Source: Pseudomonas sp. UBA2684
GTDB lineage: Bacteria; Pseudomonadota; Gammaproteobacteria; Pseudomonadales; Pseudomonadaceae
Length of the DNA stretch: 64,000 bases
Assembly: GCA_002354655.1 (NCBI GenBank)
Contig: DELY01000044.1
Coordinates: 9,395 to 73,394, forward strand
Direction of reading: 5' to 3'
Shown here: positions 10,984 to 19,439 of the stretch, piece after piece
Layout of the letters: every line of letters begins with the position of its first letter
Numbering within the stretch: the stretch's first letter is position 1
Notes under the pieces: generated by a model
Seen by the model: the letters and a program-made list of their open reading frames with translations, nothing else
Told to the model about the DNA's origin: nothing
Database searches by the model: none
Translations under genes and position numbers: made by a program

Positions 10984-12594
10984 ATGAAAAAACTCCTGTT
11001 GACCCTGATGTGCTTGAGCGTGATCGCCTGCGCCAAGCACCCCGAACCAGAAAAAACCGTGGATGTCCTTCTGATCGGCGGCGGCATCATGAGCGCGAGC
11101 CTGGGCACCTACCTCAACGAGCTGGAACCCGGCTGGACCATCGACCTGTACGAGCGCCTCGATCAGGTTGCCGCAGAAAGCTCCAATCCGTGGAACAACG
11201 CCGGCACTGGCCATTCGGCCTTCGCCGAGTTGAACTACACCCCCGAAAAGGCCGATGGCAGCATCGACATCAGCAAGGCGGTGGCGATCAACGAATCCTT
11301 CGAAATCTCCAAGCAGTTCTGGGCCTATCAGGTGCAGCAGAATGTGCTGAACAACCCGAAATCCTTTATCAACAACGTGCCGCACATGAGCTTCGTCTGG
11401 GGCGACAAAAACGTCGAGTTCCTGAAAAAGCGCCACGCGGCCCTGCAACACAGCACGCTGTTCCGTGGCATGGAGTACTCGGAAGATCCGGCGCAGATCG
11501 CACAGTGGGTGCCCCTGGTGATGGCCGGCCGCGCGCCTGGCGAGAAGCTGGCGGCCACCCGCGTGCAGATCGGTACTGACGTCAACTTCGGCGAAATCAC
11601 CCGTCAGTTGATCGACTCCCTGGCAAAGCAGGACGGTTTCAACCTGCACCTGCAACACGAAGTGCGCGACATCGTGCGCAACGCCGACAATACCTGGACC
11701 GTGGTGGTCGCCGACCTGGCCAACGGCGAGCAGGAAACCAGCGTCAACGCCAAGTTCGTGTTCATCGGCGCGGGCGGCGGTGCACTCAAGCTGCTACAAC
11801 AATCCGGCATTCCCGAGGCCGATGGCTACGCCGGCTTCCCGGTGGGCGGCCAGTTCCTGGTAACCAAAAACCCGGCCATCGTCGCCCAGCATCAGGCCAA
11901 GGTGTATGGCCTGGCCTCGGTGGGTTCGCCGCCGATGTCGGTGCCGCACCTGGATACCCGCGTGATCGATGGCGAGAAAGCGCTGCTGTTCGGGCCGTTC
12001 GCCACCTTCTCCACCAAGTTCCTCAAACACGGTTCGTGGCTGGATATGTTCGCCAGCCTGACCACCCACAACATCCTGCCAATGACCCATGCCGGCCTCG
12101 ACAACCTGTCGCTGAGCACCTACCTGATGGGGCAGTTGATGCTCAGCCAGGAAGACCGCATCGACTCCTTGAAGGACTACTTCCCAGGCGCCAACGCCGA
12201 GGATTGGTCGCTGCTGACGGCCGGGCAACGCGTGCAGGTGATCAAGAAAGATCCCGAGCATGGCGGCATCCTGCAGTTCGGCACCGAAATCGTCAGCTCC
12301 GCGGACGGCAGCATCGCCGCCCTGCTGGGCGCATCGCCTGGTGCTTCGACAGCCGCACCGATCATGTTGCAGCTGCTGGAAAAGACCTTTCAGGACGAGC
12401 TCAAGAGCCCGCAATGGCAGGCCAAGCTGAAGCAAATCATCCCCTCCTACGGCCAGAAGCTGAACGACGATCTGGAGCTGACCAACCAGACCCGCGCCTG
12501 GAGCAGCGCACTGCTGCAACTGACCTTCGTCCCGGTCGCGCCGGAAACGGTTGAGCTGCAAGCGCCGCTACCCGTCACCGAAGTGGCGCTCTAA
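10984..12594 (+). CDS. mqo: malate:quinone oxidoreductase, predicted lipoprotein form
   Basis: Mqo oxidises malate to oxaloacetate and reduces quinone with FAD. The N-terminal FAD-binding motif [19 protein letters not shown] is followed by the family signature [22 protein letters not shown], and a quinone-enzyme-type C-terminus contains [13 protein letters not shown]. The N-terminus, [16 protein letters not shown], is a lipoprotein signal with the lipobox V-I-A-C, so the enzyme appears to be exported and lipid-anchored rather than attached at the cytoplasmic face. I chose the ATG at 10984; an in-frame ATG at 10972 is also possible and neither has a strong ribosome site. It stands alone between two quinoprotein operons. 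Confidence 0.88.
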   Translation: MKKLLLTLMCLSVIACAKHPEPEKTVDVLLIGGGIMSASLGTYLNELEPGWTIDLYERLDQVAAESSNPWNNAGTGHSAFAELNYTPEKADGSIDISKAVAINESFEISKQFWAYQVQQNVLNNPKSFINNVPHMSFVWGDKNVEFLKKRHAALQHSTLFRGMEYSEDPAQIAQWVPLVMAGRAPGEKLAATRVQIGTDVNFGEITRQLIDSLAKQDGFNLHLQHEVRDIVRNADNTWTVVVADLANGEQETSVNAKFVFIGAGGGALKLLQQSGIPEADGYAGFPVGGQFLVTKNPAIVAQHQAKVYGLASVGSPPMSVPHLDTRVIDGEKALLFGPFATFSTKFLKHGSWLDMFASLTTHNILPMTHAGLDNLSLSTYLMGQLMLSQEDRIDSLKDYFPGANAEDWSLLTAGQRVQVIKKDPEHGGILQFGTEIVSSADGSIAALLGASPGASTAAPIMLQLLEKTFQDELKSPQWQAKLKQIIPSYGQKLNDDLELTNQTRAWSSALLQLTFVPVAPETVELQAPLPVTEVAL

Positions 12595-12644
12595 AAGCCT
12601 TGCTAGCCACCTATAGGCTCGTGCGAAAAAGCGGCTAACCGCAT

Positions 12645-12707
12645 CGCGGTTAAAACCGCTCCCACACAGGTTGCGCACGGCCCTGTGGGAGCGGCTTTAG
12701 CCGCGAA
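12645..12707. repeat. inverted pair of REP sequences (REPIN)
   Basis: Two REP units in opposite orientation, CGCGGTTAAAACCGCTCCCA and TGGGAGCGGCTTTAGCCGCG, lie between the convergent ends of mqo and the metallo-hydrolase gene. This matches the usual Pseudomonas REPIN position and may help end transcription from both sides. Confidence 0.8.
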
Positions 12708-12727
12708 GTCTGACAACTGGGTATCCC

Positions 12728-13657
12728 TCACCTATCCACCCTCTGCATCTGCGCCTGCTCATAACGCGGGTACAGGTGACTGACGCTGCGCACCAATTCG
12801 TAACGACTCAAGCTGACGCCGGCGAAACGCTCGGGGATCGCGCTGCGGATCAGCGTATTCATGTCCGCGCCCTGCTCCGCGCCCGCGCGCAGCAGGCCGT
12901 CCAGCCAGCCGAGGTAGTCGCGCATCTGCTCGAACGGCGCCGCGCTGCTGGCGACCGGGCCGTGTCCGGGAACGATCTGTTGCCATGGCAGCGCCTGCAA
13001 GTGCGCGAGATCCGCCAGCCAGACATCCAGGCCTGGCGTACCCGGGGTGGTCAAGGCGCGTTGGTAGAAGAGCATGTCACCGGCAAACAGCACGCCGCTG
13101 CGCTCATCGAAAATCGCCAAATCCGCGCCGGTGTGGCCACGCAAGGCGAGCAGTCGCAGCTGCCGATCGCCCACTTGCAGCACGCCGGGCACCAGGGTTT
13201 CATTCGGCAAGACTACCTCGGTGCCACGCATCCAGTCGCCGACCAGGCGGTACATGCTTTCCGCCATGGCCTCGCCCTGTTCGCCAAGCAAAGCCGTGGT
13301 GCCGGGCAAGGCGGCAATCGGCACATCGCTAAAAGCCTGGTTGCCCAGTACATGGTCGGGGTGGTGGTGGGTCAGCAACAGCTTGATCACCGGCTTATCG
13401 GTGACCGTGGCAATCGCCCGGCGCAAGGCCTCGCCATAGCGTTTCGACGGGCCGCTGTCGATTACCAGCACCCCCGCAGTGGTGACGATAAAACCCGTGT
13501 TGACGATGGCGCCGCCGTTGCGCGGGTCGAAGTTCTCGGTGCTGCCTTCGAGCAACCAGATGCCTTCGGCAATCTCACGGGGTTGCAGGGCATAGTCGAA
13601 ATCGGCGCGTGCCAGCAGTGCGCAACACAGCAGGCCCAGGGCAAAAATCCAGCGCAT
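12728..13657 (-). CDS. quinoprotein-associated metallo-beta-lactamase-fold hydrolase
   Basis: The 309-residue protein has a signal peptide (FALGLLCCALLARA) and the metallo-beta-lactamase zinc motif THHHPDH, with later metal ligands in LRGHTGADLAIF, FAGDMLF and VPGHGP. It fits the quinoprotein relay system zinc metallohydrolase family, which co-occurs with PQQ alcohol dehydrogenases and SoxYZ-like carriers; the reaction is unknown. It is the last gene of the pedF-pedG-SoxYZ-EthD operon and ends against a REP pair. By analogy with glyoxalase II or persulfide hydrolases, thioester or persulfide cleavage on the carrier is possible (inference). Confidence 0.82.
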   Translation of the reverse strand: MRWIFALGLLCCALLARADFDYALQPREIAEGIWLLEGSTENFDPRNGGAIVNTGFIVTTAGVLVIDSGPSKRYGEALRRAIATVTDKPVIKLLLTHHHPDHVLGNQAFSDVPIAALPGTTALLGEQGEAMAESMYRLVGDWMRGTEVVLPNETLVPGVLQVGDRQLRLLALRGHTGADLAIFDERSGVLFAGDMLFYQRALTTPGTPGLDVWLADLAHLQALPWQQIVPGHGPVASSAAPFEQMRDYLGWLDGLLRAGAEQGADMNTLIRSAIPERFAGVSLSRYELVRSVSHLYPRYEQAQMQRVDR

Positions 13658-13732
13658 ACAGACCTCTTGGGTTCAGTGCCGCCTGCCGCCAGCTAACGCC
13701 CGGCTTGGCGCATGGGCAACGCGCGGGCGCGC

Positions 13733-14050
13733 TCAGGGGGCGAGTTTGACCTCGCTGATCTGCACCAGCGGCTGGCTGTCGGTGAAGTTCGGCAGGTCGC
13801 CCATGATCCGCTGCGCATGTGGGCCGAAGCTCTGCTGGAAATCCTCCAGGCTGTCGAAATACAGATGGCCCATGGCGGCGAATGGCGCCGCCTCGCCGGG
13901 CGTGGCGCTGGCCAAGCCGTGATCGACGGCGATGCCTTTACAGGCGTCGCCCAGGCATTCGCGGACGATGGCCATGTGTTGCTGGCAGTAATAGGCGATA
14001 TCGAAACGCCCGCCGAGGGTGTGGGGGTAGAGCACGCTGACTTTGATCAT
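13733..14050 (-). CDS. EthD-family small protein
   Basis: The 105-residue protein begins MIKVSVLYPHTLGGRFDIAYYCQQHM and has the ferredoxin-like dimeric alpha-beta barrel pattern of EthD proteins (YYCQQHMAIV, GHLYFDSLEDFQQSF). Such proteins are small cytosolic accessory proteins of oxidation pathways with poorly defined roles. The ATG at 14050 is preferred over a longer frame that begins in non-coding-like sequence. It sits between the SoxYZ-like carrier gene and the metallo-hydrolase gene, with spacers of about 70 bases. No signal peptide is seen, unlike its operon partners. Confidence 0.8.
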   Translation of the reverse strand: MIKVSVLYPHTLGGRFDIAYYCQQHMAIVRECLGDACKGIAVDHGLASATPGEAAPFAAMGHLYFDSLEDFQQSFGPHAQRIMGDLPNFTDSQPLVQISEVKLAP

Positions 14051-14121
14051 GATGTTTATCCTGTGCTGATAAAGCGCTTGCAACGCATTCGCGGCGCATC
14101 TTGGCGGCGGCGCATGCGACG

Positions 14122-14877
14122 TCAGAGCGCTGCCTCGAACTCGTTGCCATTGTTGTCGCGCAGCCACAGTTGGGTTTCGCCCACGCCTTTGACTTCCAGG
14201 CCGATGCTCGGGTTTTCGCTGACCGCCGAGAACAGCTCCAAGGTAGCCAAGGTCTTCCCGGCGGCGTCGCGCAACACCGCCTGGTTAAGGAAAAACTCGG
14301 GAATACCGCTGATCAAACCGTTGTCCATCGGGTGGGCGATCTGCAAGCGCAAACGGCTGGAATCGGCCAAGGCGAAGCGTTTGCCGAACACGTCGCCGAG
14401 GCGCTCTTCCCAACCCGGCTGGGAGCGCACCACGCTCGGCGCGCTGCAACCACCGCCAGCCGCTTCGATGTGGGTGGAGCCAACATGCCAGAGGCCATCG
14501 CGGGTCAGCACCGCCACGCGAATCGGCGTGGCCTGCTCGACGCGAATGCGGATGGCCAGACGCGGCACTACCTCATTACCCGGTTGGAAGTCGAAAATCT
14601 GCGGGATCGGATTCAACTCGGCCCAGGCGAGCATGCGCACCACCTCGCCCGGCAATGCACGGGCATCGACCTCGATCGGCACCTGCCGCGCGTCTTCGGC
14701 AAACGGCGGTGCCAGCAGCTTGACCTGCTCATCGAAGACGAACTCCGCACCGTCGAGCAGGCGTTCGTGGTAGTAGTCCCACATCACCGAGGTCACCGGG
14801 TCGCGCTGCGCGCCCCAACTGTCCCAGGGCAAGGCAAACAACGCCAACAGTGCCAATGAACGCCAGTCAAACTCCAT
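14122..14877 (-). CDS. quinoprotein dehydrogenase-associated SoxYZ-like carrier, copy 2
   Basis: The 251-residue protein has a signal peptide (LALLALFALPWDSWG), a SoxY-like domain (about 45-140) and a SoxZ-like domain (about 175-251, LQIAHPMDNGLISGIPEFF, ELFSAVSENPSI). Cys144 in AAGGGCSAPS resembles the GGCGG swinging arm of SoxY but is internal because the two subunits are fused. The start ATG has GGGAGGTGG upstream. It is in the pedF operon, 41 bases after the binding-protein gene. A periplasmic covalent carrier role is inferred from the fold; the cargo is unknown. Confidence 0.85.
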   Translation of the reverse strand: MEFDWRSLALLALFALPWDSWGAQRDPVTSVMWDYYHERLLDGAEFVFDEQVKLLAPPFAEDARQVPIEVDARALPGEVVRMLAWAELNPIPQIFDFQPGNEVVPRLAIRIRVEQATPIRVAVLTRDGLWHVGSTHIEAAGGGCSAPSVVRSQPGWEERLGDVFGKRFALADSSRLRLQIAHPMDNGLISGIPEFFLNQAVLRDAAGKTLATLELFSAVSENPSIGLEVKGVGETQLWLRDNNGNEFEAAL

Positions 14878-14918
14878 CACCCACCTCCCACTTCGGACAG
14901 CAACCTGCAACGGCGTAG

Positions 14919-15803
14919 CTATTCGACCTCCTGATACAGGCCGGGCAATTCGTAGCGCAGGCCATAGCGGCCGTACAGGTCTTTCAGTTCGCCGGCGAGG
15001 ATCAGCTCTTCGAGTTTTTCCTCCAGCGCATACGCCAGTTGCCGGTTGCTTTCGTGCACCGCCATGCCGATATCCCAGACCTGTTTGCCCATGTCCGGGT
15101 AGGCGTTTTCCGCCAGCGCCAGGTTGCTGTCGGCGGCCTGCTTGAGCTGCCAATCGATCTCGCCGCGCATGGCCATCACCGCGTCCACTTCGCCGTGCTT
15201 CATCCCGACGAACGCCGCTTGCGGGTTGTTGAAGTGATGGGTCTGGCCACTGAGCAGGCCGTCGAACACCGACGACAGATAGAACGACGGTACGCTCTCG
15301 ACCTCGACGCCGATCGGGTGCCGTTGGAACACCGCCACGCTCGGCACGGCATCCAGCCGGCGGCGGTCGAATGCCACCTGCCAGCGCTCGCGCTGGTAGG
15401 GGCCGAACATCACCACCAGTTCGTTGACCAACTCGCCAAATTCGTTGCTCTTGTAGGAAAACTCGCGGTCGTACGGCACGCGCATCATCACATCGGCCAA
15501 CACCTCGGGGCGCAGGTAATGGCCGCGCCAGATGTAGTCGCGCAGGTCGTCGTCGAGCTTCTCGCCGGGCGGTGCCCAGATCAGTTCGAGCTTGACCCCC
15601 AGGCCTGTGGCCAGGGCCTGCGCCAGTTCGACATCGACGCCGCGCGGCTGACCGTCCTGCTGGAAGCTGTAGGGCGGGAAATCCTGGTACACCGCGACCT
15701 TGAGCACACCGGATTCGATGATCGAATCATAGGCGCGCACCTGGGCATGCGCCGGCGCACAGAGCAGCCACAAGGCAGCCAACCACAGGCTGATCAGGCG
15801 CAT
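14919..15803 (-). CDS. pedG: quinoprotein-associated periplasmic substrate-binding protein
   Basis: This is a family 3 solute-binding-like protein of 294 residues with signal peptide (LWLAALWLLCAPAHAQ). GVLKVAVYQDFPPYSF and GVDVELAQALATGLGVKLEL form the first lobe, and the second ends YGLRYELPGLYQEVE. It belongs to the group of binding proteins tied to quinoprotein dehydrogenases and has no matching permease here; MxaJ, the methanol dehydrogenase accessory protein, is a related case. An accessory or assembly role is more likely than import. It starts five bases after the pedF stop. Confidence 0.85.
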   Translation of the reverse strand: MRLISLWLAALWLLCAPAHAQVRAYDSIIESGVLKVAVYQDFPPYSFQQDGQPRGVDVELAQALATGLGVKLELIWAPPGEKLDDDLRDYIWRGHYLRPEVLADVMMRVPYDREFSYKSNEFGELVNELVVMFGPYQRERWQVAFDRRRLDAVPSVAVFQRHPIGVEVESVPSFYLSSVFDGLLSGQTHHFNNPQAAFVGMKHGEVDAVMAMRGEIDWQLKQAADSNLALAENAYPDMGKQVWDIGMAVHESNRQLAYALEEKLEELILAGELKDLYGRYGLRYELPGLYQEVE

Positions 15804-15808
15804 GTGCG

Positions 15809-16228
15809 TTACTCCTCGATGGCCACGCTCTCCAGGTAACTGCGCACGGCCCACAGCGCTTCCTGGCTGAGGTAGTCGGCCATCTTCGGCATGTACACCC
15901 GGCCATCGCGCACCGCACCGTTGATCACCCGCTCCTTGTACCACTCATCCCCGGAAACCCCAGTTTCGAGCAAGCGCAGGTCCGGGGCGATGCCGCCGGA
16001 CTTGGCTTCCAGGCCATGGCAGGCCGCGCAGTTCTGGTTATAGGCCGAGGAACCGATCTCGATCGCCTTGGCATTGTCCCGGTAGGGGTTTTCGTCGCGC
16101 CATTCTGCGCCCAGCGGCTCCAGCCCCTCGGTCTTGACGGCCTGGGGCACCACATCGCCATGCGCCCAGAGGCTGCTCGAAAACGCCAACAGCAGGTATG
16201 CAAAACCGGTGTTCTTTTTCATCGTCAT
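15809..16228 (-). CDS. pedF: cytochrome c550, electron acceptor of the quinoprotein alcohol dehydrogenases
   Basis: The 139-residue periplasmic cytochrome has a signal peptide, one CAACH haem site and a distal MPKM axial methionine region. It corresponds to ExaB of P. aeruginosa and PedF of P. putida, which carry electrons from the PQQ enzyme toward the oxidase. The ATG at 16228 has GAGG eight bases upstream, which favours it over the Met two codons later. It is the first gene of an operon divergent from pedE. Confidence 0.92.
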   Translation of the reverse strand: MTMKKNTGFAYLLLAFSSSLWAHGDVVPQAVKTEGLEPLGAEWRDENPYRDNAKAIEIGSSAYNQNCAACHGLEAKSGGIAPDLRLLETGVSGDEWYKERVINGAVRDGRVYMPKMADYLSQEALWAVRSYLESVAIEE

Positions 16229-16531
16229 GTTCAAGGCCTCTATCCAATGCACGCACAACAGCTCTTATCGAGCTTGCTTGCGAGCATCTTAGAAACAGCA
16301 CCGTCGCCACCGAATGCTGCTTTGGTGGCTCGCGCCTAGTCCCTTGGTAGTAGGGCTTGTGGCGGTAGGCAGGAGCGGCTTTCGCAGCAAGGCTAAGTCA
16401 TGTGCGGTTTGGGCATTTTTCCCGGCAAAGGCGGGAGCTTTTCCGTTTCGGTCGAATGGGCGTGGTTCCACTATCGGTTCGCCAGGTCGCTACCGGCGAC
16501 CTCACCTCCACCACCAATGGGAACCACCACC
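16229..16531. promoter_or_regulatory. pedF-pedE divergent promoter region
   Basis: This is a 303-base divergent control region between the cytochrome operon and pedE. Its central feature is the dyad at 16336-16350, 108 bases from pedF and 182 bases from pedE. I see no gene in it. Confidence 0.6.
16336..16350. promoter_or_regulatory. putative response-regulator box between pedF and pedE
   Basis: CTAGTCCCTTGGTAG differs from the pedH box at one position of 15. Its distance to the pedF start (108 bases) matches the 109-111 base spacing at pedH and exaC. Confidence 0.62.
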
Positions 16532-18403
16532 ATGACAATAAGATCGTTACCCAGCACGCCGCACCCCGTGGCCCTGGCCATTCACAGCCTGTTGCTGGCC
16601 GGCGGCCTGGCGTTGAGTGGCAGTGCGCTGGCCAAACCCGTTACCTGGGATGACATCGCCAACGACCACCTGACCACCCACAACGTGCTGCAATACGGCA
16701 TGGGCACCCACGCCCAGCGCTGGAGCCCGCTGGCTCAGGTCAACGCAGAGAACGTCTTCAAGCTGACCCCGGCCTGGTCGTTCTCCTTCGGCGACGAGAA
16801 GCAACGCGGCCAGGAATCCCAAGGCGTGGTGCACGATGGGGTGGTTTACGTCACCGGCTCCTACTCGCGGGTGTTCGCCCTCGACGCGAAGACCGGCAAG
16901 CGCCTGTGGAGCTACAGCCACCGCCTGCCGGACAACATTCGGCCGTGCTGCGACGTGGTCAACCGTGGCGTCGCCATCTACGGCGACAAGGTCTACTTCG
17001 GCACCCTCGACGCCCGCGTCGTGGCGCTGAACAAGGACACCGGCAAGGTGGTGTGGAACAAGAAGTTCGGCGACCACGCCGTCGGTTACACCATGACCGG
17101 TGCGCCGACCCTGGTGAAAGACCAGAAGAGCGGCAAGACCCTGTTGATCCACGGCAGCTCCGGCGACGAATTCGGCATAGTCGGCAAACTCTTCGCCCGC
17201 GACCCGGAAACCGGCGAAGAAGTCTGGATGCGCCCGTTCGTCGAAGGCCACATGGGCCGCCTGAACGGCCAGGAAAGCACCCCGACCGGCGACGTCAAGG
17301 CGCCGTCCTGGCCGGATGATCCCAACTCGCCGACCGGCAAAGTACCGGCCTGGAGCCAAGGCGGCGGCGCCCCGTGGCAGAGCGCCAGCTTCGATGCCGA
17401 AACCAATACCATCATCATCGGCGCAGGCAACCCGGCGCCGTGGAACGGGTGGGCGCGCACCGCCGAAGGCGGCGACCCGAAGGATTTCGACAGCCTCTAC
17501 ACCTCCGGCCAGGTCGGCGTCGACCCGAGCACCGGCGAAGTTAAATGGTTCTACCAGCACACGCCGAACGATGCCTGGGACTTCTCCGGCAACAACGAGC
17601 TGGTGCTCTTCGACTACAAGGACCAAGCCGGCAAGACCGTCAAAGCCACCGCCCACGCCGATCGCAACGGCTTCTTCTACGTGGTCGACCGCGCCAACGG
17701 CAAACTGCAGAACGCCTTCCCCTTCGTCGACAAAATCACCTGGGCCAGCCACATCGACCTGAAAACCGGCCGCCCGGTGGAAGTCGAAGGCCAGCGCCCG
17801 CCGAAACCCGAACCCGGCGAAGCCCGCGGCAAGTCGGTGGAAGTCTCGCCGCCGTTCCTCGGCGGCAAGAACTGGAACCCGATGGCCTACAGCCAGGACA
17901 CCGGACTGTTCTATGTGCCGGCCAACCACTGGAAAGAGGACTACTGGGCCGAGGAAGCCAACTACAAAGCCGGCTCCGCCTACCTGGGCATGGGCTTTCG
18001 CATCAAGCGCCTGTTCGACGACCACGTCGGCATCCTCCGCGCGATGAACCCGACTACCGGCAAGGTCGTCTGGGAGCACAAGGAAAAACTGCCACTGTGG
18101 GCCGGCGTGCTGGCGACCAAAGGCAACCTGGTGTTCACCGGCACCGGCGACGGTTACTTCAAGGCCTTCGACGCGAAAACCGGCGAGGAGCTGTGGAAAT
18201 TCCAGACCGGCACCGGAATCATCTCGCCGCCGATCACCTGGGAACAGGACGGCGAGCAGTACATCGGCGTGACCACCGGCTACGGCGGCGCCGTTCCGCT
18301 GTGGGGCGGCGACATGGCCGAGCTGACCAAGCCGATTGCCCAGGGCGGCTCGTTCTGGGTATTCAAACTGCCGAGCTGGGACAAAGCCAGCGCCAAACGC
18401 TAA
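16532..18403 (+). CDS. pedE: calcium-type PQQ-dependent alcohol dehydrogenase PedE (ExaA)
   Basis: The 623-residue periplasmic ethanol dehydrogenase has a signal peptide ending near Ala34 and vicinal Cys139-Cys140. The catalytic Asp350 is followed by Ser352 (AWDFSGNNEL), the calcium-type residue at the position where PedH has Asp. With a 34-residue signal these match Cys105/106 and Asp316 of P. aeruginosa ExaA, which is also 623 residues. I chose the ATG at 16532 (MTIRSLP); the frame is open further upstream without signal-like sequence, and an ATG five codons earlier is possible. Confidence 0.95.
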   Translation: MTIRSLPSTPHPVALAIHSLLLAGGLALSGSALAKPVTWDDIANDHLTTHNVLQYGMGTHAQRWSPLAQVNAENVFKLTPAWSFSFGDEKQRGQESQGVVHDGVVYVTGSYSRVFALDAKTGKRLWSYSHRLPDNIRPCCDVVNRGVAIYGDKVYFGTLDARVVALNKDTGKVVWNKKFGDHAVGYTMTGAPTLVKDQKSGKTLLIHGSSGDEFGIVGKLFARDPETGEEVWMRPFVEGHMGRLNGQESTPTGDVKAPSWPDDPNSPTGKVPAWSQGGGAPWQSASFDAETNTIIIGAGNPAPWNGWARTAEGGDPKDFDSLYTSGQVGVDPSTGEVKWFYQHTPNDAWDFSGNNELVLFDYKDQAGKTVKATAHADRNGFFYVVDRANGKLQNAFPFVDKITWASHIDLKTGRPVEVEGQRPPKPEPGEARGKSVEVSPPFLGGKNWNPMAYSQDTGLFYVPANHWKEDYWAEEANYKAGSAYLGMGFRIKRLFDDHVGILRAMNPTTGKVVWEHKEKLPLWAGVLATKGNLVFTGTGDGYFKAFDAKTGEELWKFQTGTGIISPPITWEQDGEQYIGVTTGYGGAVPLWGGDMAELTKPIAQGGSFWVFKLPSWDKASAKR

Positions 18404-18448
18404 AGGCCAACCGCATGGCGCGCCGTAGGGTGCGCCATGCAGCGTTAT

Positions 18449-18499
18449 CGCTTGCGGTAAACGCCGCTCCCCGGTAGGAGCGGCTTCAGCCGCGAATTG
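18449..18499. repeat. REP pair after pedE
   Basis: Two REP-like arms in opposite orientation (around GCGGTAAACGCCGCTCC and GGAGCGGCTTCAGCCGCG) lie downstream of pedE. Confidence 0.65.
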
Positions 18500-18547
18500 A
18501 AAGACTGACGCCGCCCCTGGGTTGCGCCACGCCCCCGAGGACTCGCC

Positions 18548-19201
18548 ATGAACTACCTTCCCCTGCTTATCCCGGTCCTGTTGCTGGTGATCGGTAGCCA
18601 CGCCATAGGCGCCGAGAGCGACGACGTGCCGCAGATCAACGGCTGTCGCATCGAACCCGACAGCCAATGCCCGAACGCCGACCTGCGCAATGCCAACCTG
18701 AGCAATCAGGACATGCGCCGGATGAACCTTGCCGGCGCCGACTTGAGCGGCGCCGACCTGCGCCATGCGCGCCTGGACCTGGCCGTTCTGGAAAAGGCCA
18801 CCCTGCGCGGCGCCAACCTCACCCGCGCCAGCCTGCAGCAGAGCAACCTGCGCCTGGCCGACTTCACCGACAGCACCCTGGTGGCGATCCAGGGCTGGGG
18901 CCTGTTCGCCCAAGCCGCGCAATTTCAGGGCGCCGACCTGCGCGCCGCCAACCTGGAATTCGCCCGCCTGTCCGGCGCCAAGCTGCACCGCGTCAAGCTA
19001 CAGGCGGCCAACCTGGAAATGACCTGGCTGAGCAAAGCCGACCTCAAAGGCGCCGCGCTGAACGACGCCAACCTGCAGGAAGTAAAGCTCTCCGGCGCCA
19101 ACCTGGCCGACGCCGACCTGAGCGGCACACGCACCCACTACGGCAACTTCCAGGGCGCGAATATGGCAGGCTGCATCGCCTGCCCCGAAGGATGGGAATA
19201 A
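18548..19201 (+). CDS. secreted pentapeptide-repeat protein
   Basis: After a signal peptide (LLIPVLLLVIGSHAIGA) the 217-residue protein is almost entirely A(D/N)LXX repeats (ADLRNANLSN, ADLSGADLRH, ANLTRASLQQ and so on to about residue 205), which form a right-handed quadrilateral beta-helix. Two short Cys-containing ends (INGCRIEPDSQC and AGCIACPEG) flank the repeat and could form disulfides. The homologue in P. putida sits at the same place after pedE. The function is unknown; a scaffold role in the periplasm is possible. Confidence 0.85.
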   Translation: MNYLPLLIPVLLLVIGSHAIGAESDDVPQINGCRIEPDSQCPNADLRNANLSNQDMRRMNLAGADLSGADLRHARLDLAVLEKATLRGANLTRASLQQSNLRLADFTDSTLVAIQGWGLFAQAAQFQGADLRAANLEFARLSGAKLHRVKLQAANLEMTWLSKADLKGAALNDANLQEVKLSGANLADADLSGTRTHYGNFQGANMAGCIACPEGWE

Positions 19202-19225
19202 ACGGCTATCTGTCGGCCGTGCAGC

Positions 19226-19416
19226 CTAAAAGCTCGCGGCTAAAGCCCCTCCTACCAGCCCGTGCACGGCTCTTGTGGGAGCGGTCTTGACCGCGAGTTG
19301 TTCAGGCAACGCCCAGCAAGACCGAGCTAAAGCGGCCCAAACAGCTCGCGGCTAAAGCCCCTCCTACACGGCCCGTGCACAGCGCTTGTGGGAGCGGTCT
19401 CGACCGCGAGCTGTTC
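19226..19416. repeat. cluster of REP sequences next to the RAYT gene
   Basis: At least four REP-like units of the form GCTCGCGGCTAAAGCCCCTCC and TGTGGGAGCGGTCTTGACCG, in alternating orientation, lie between the pentapeptide gene and the RAYT gene. A RAYT flanked by its cognate REPs is the known arrangement. Confidence 0.8.
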
Positions 19417-19439
19417 AGGTTCACGCGTCAGCACAGCAC

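Noticed and set aside
16547-18988. 813-codon open frame antisense to pedE
   Set aside because: Long only because of the high GC; it crosses two real genes on the other strand and shows no recognisable domain.
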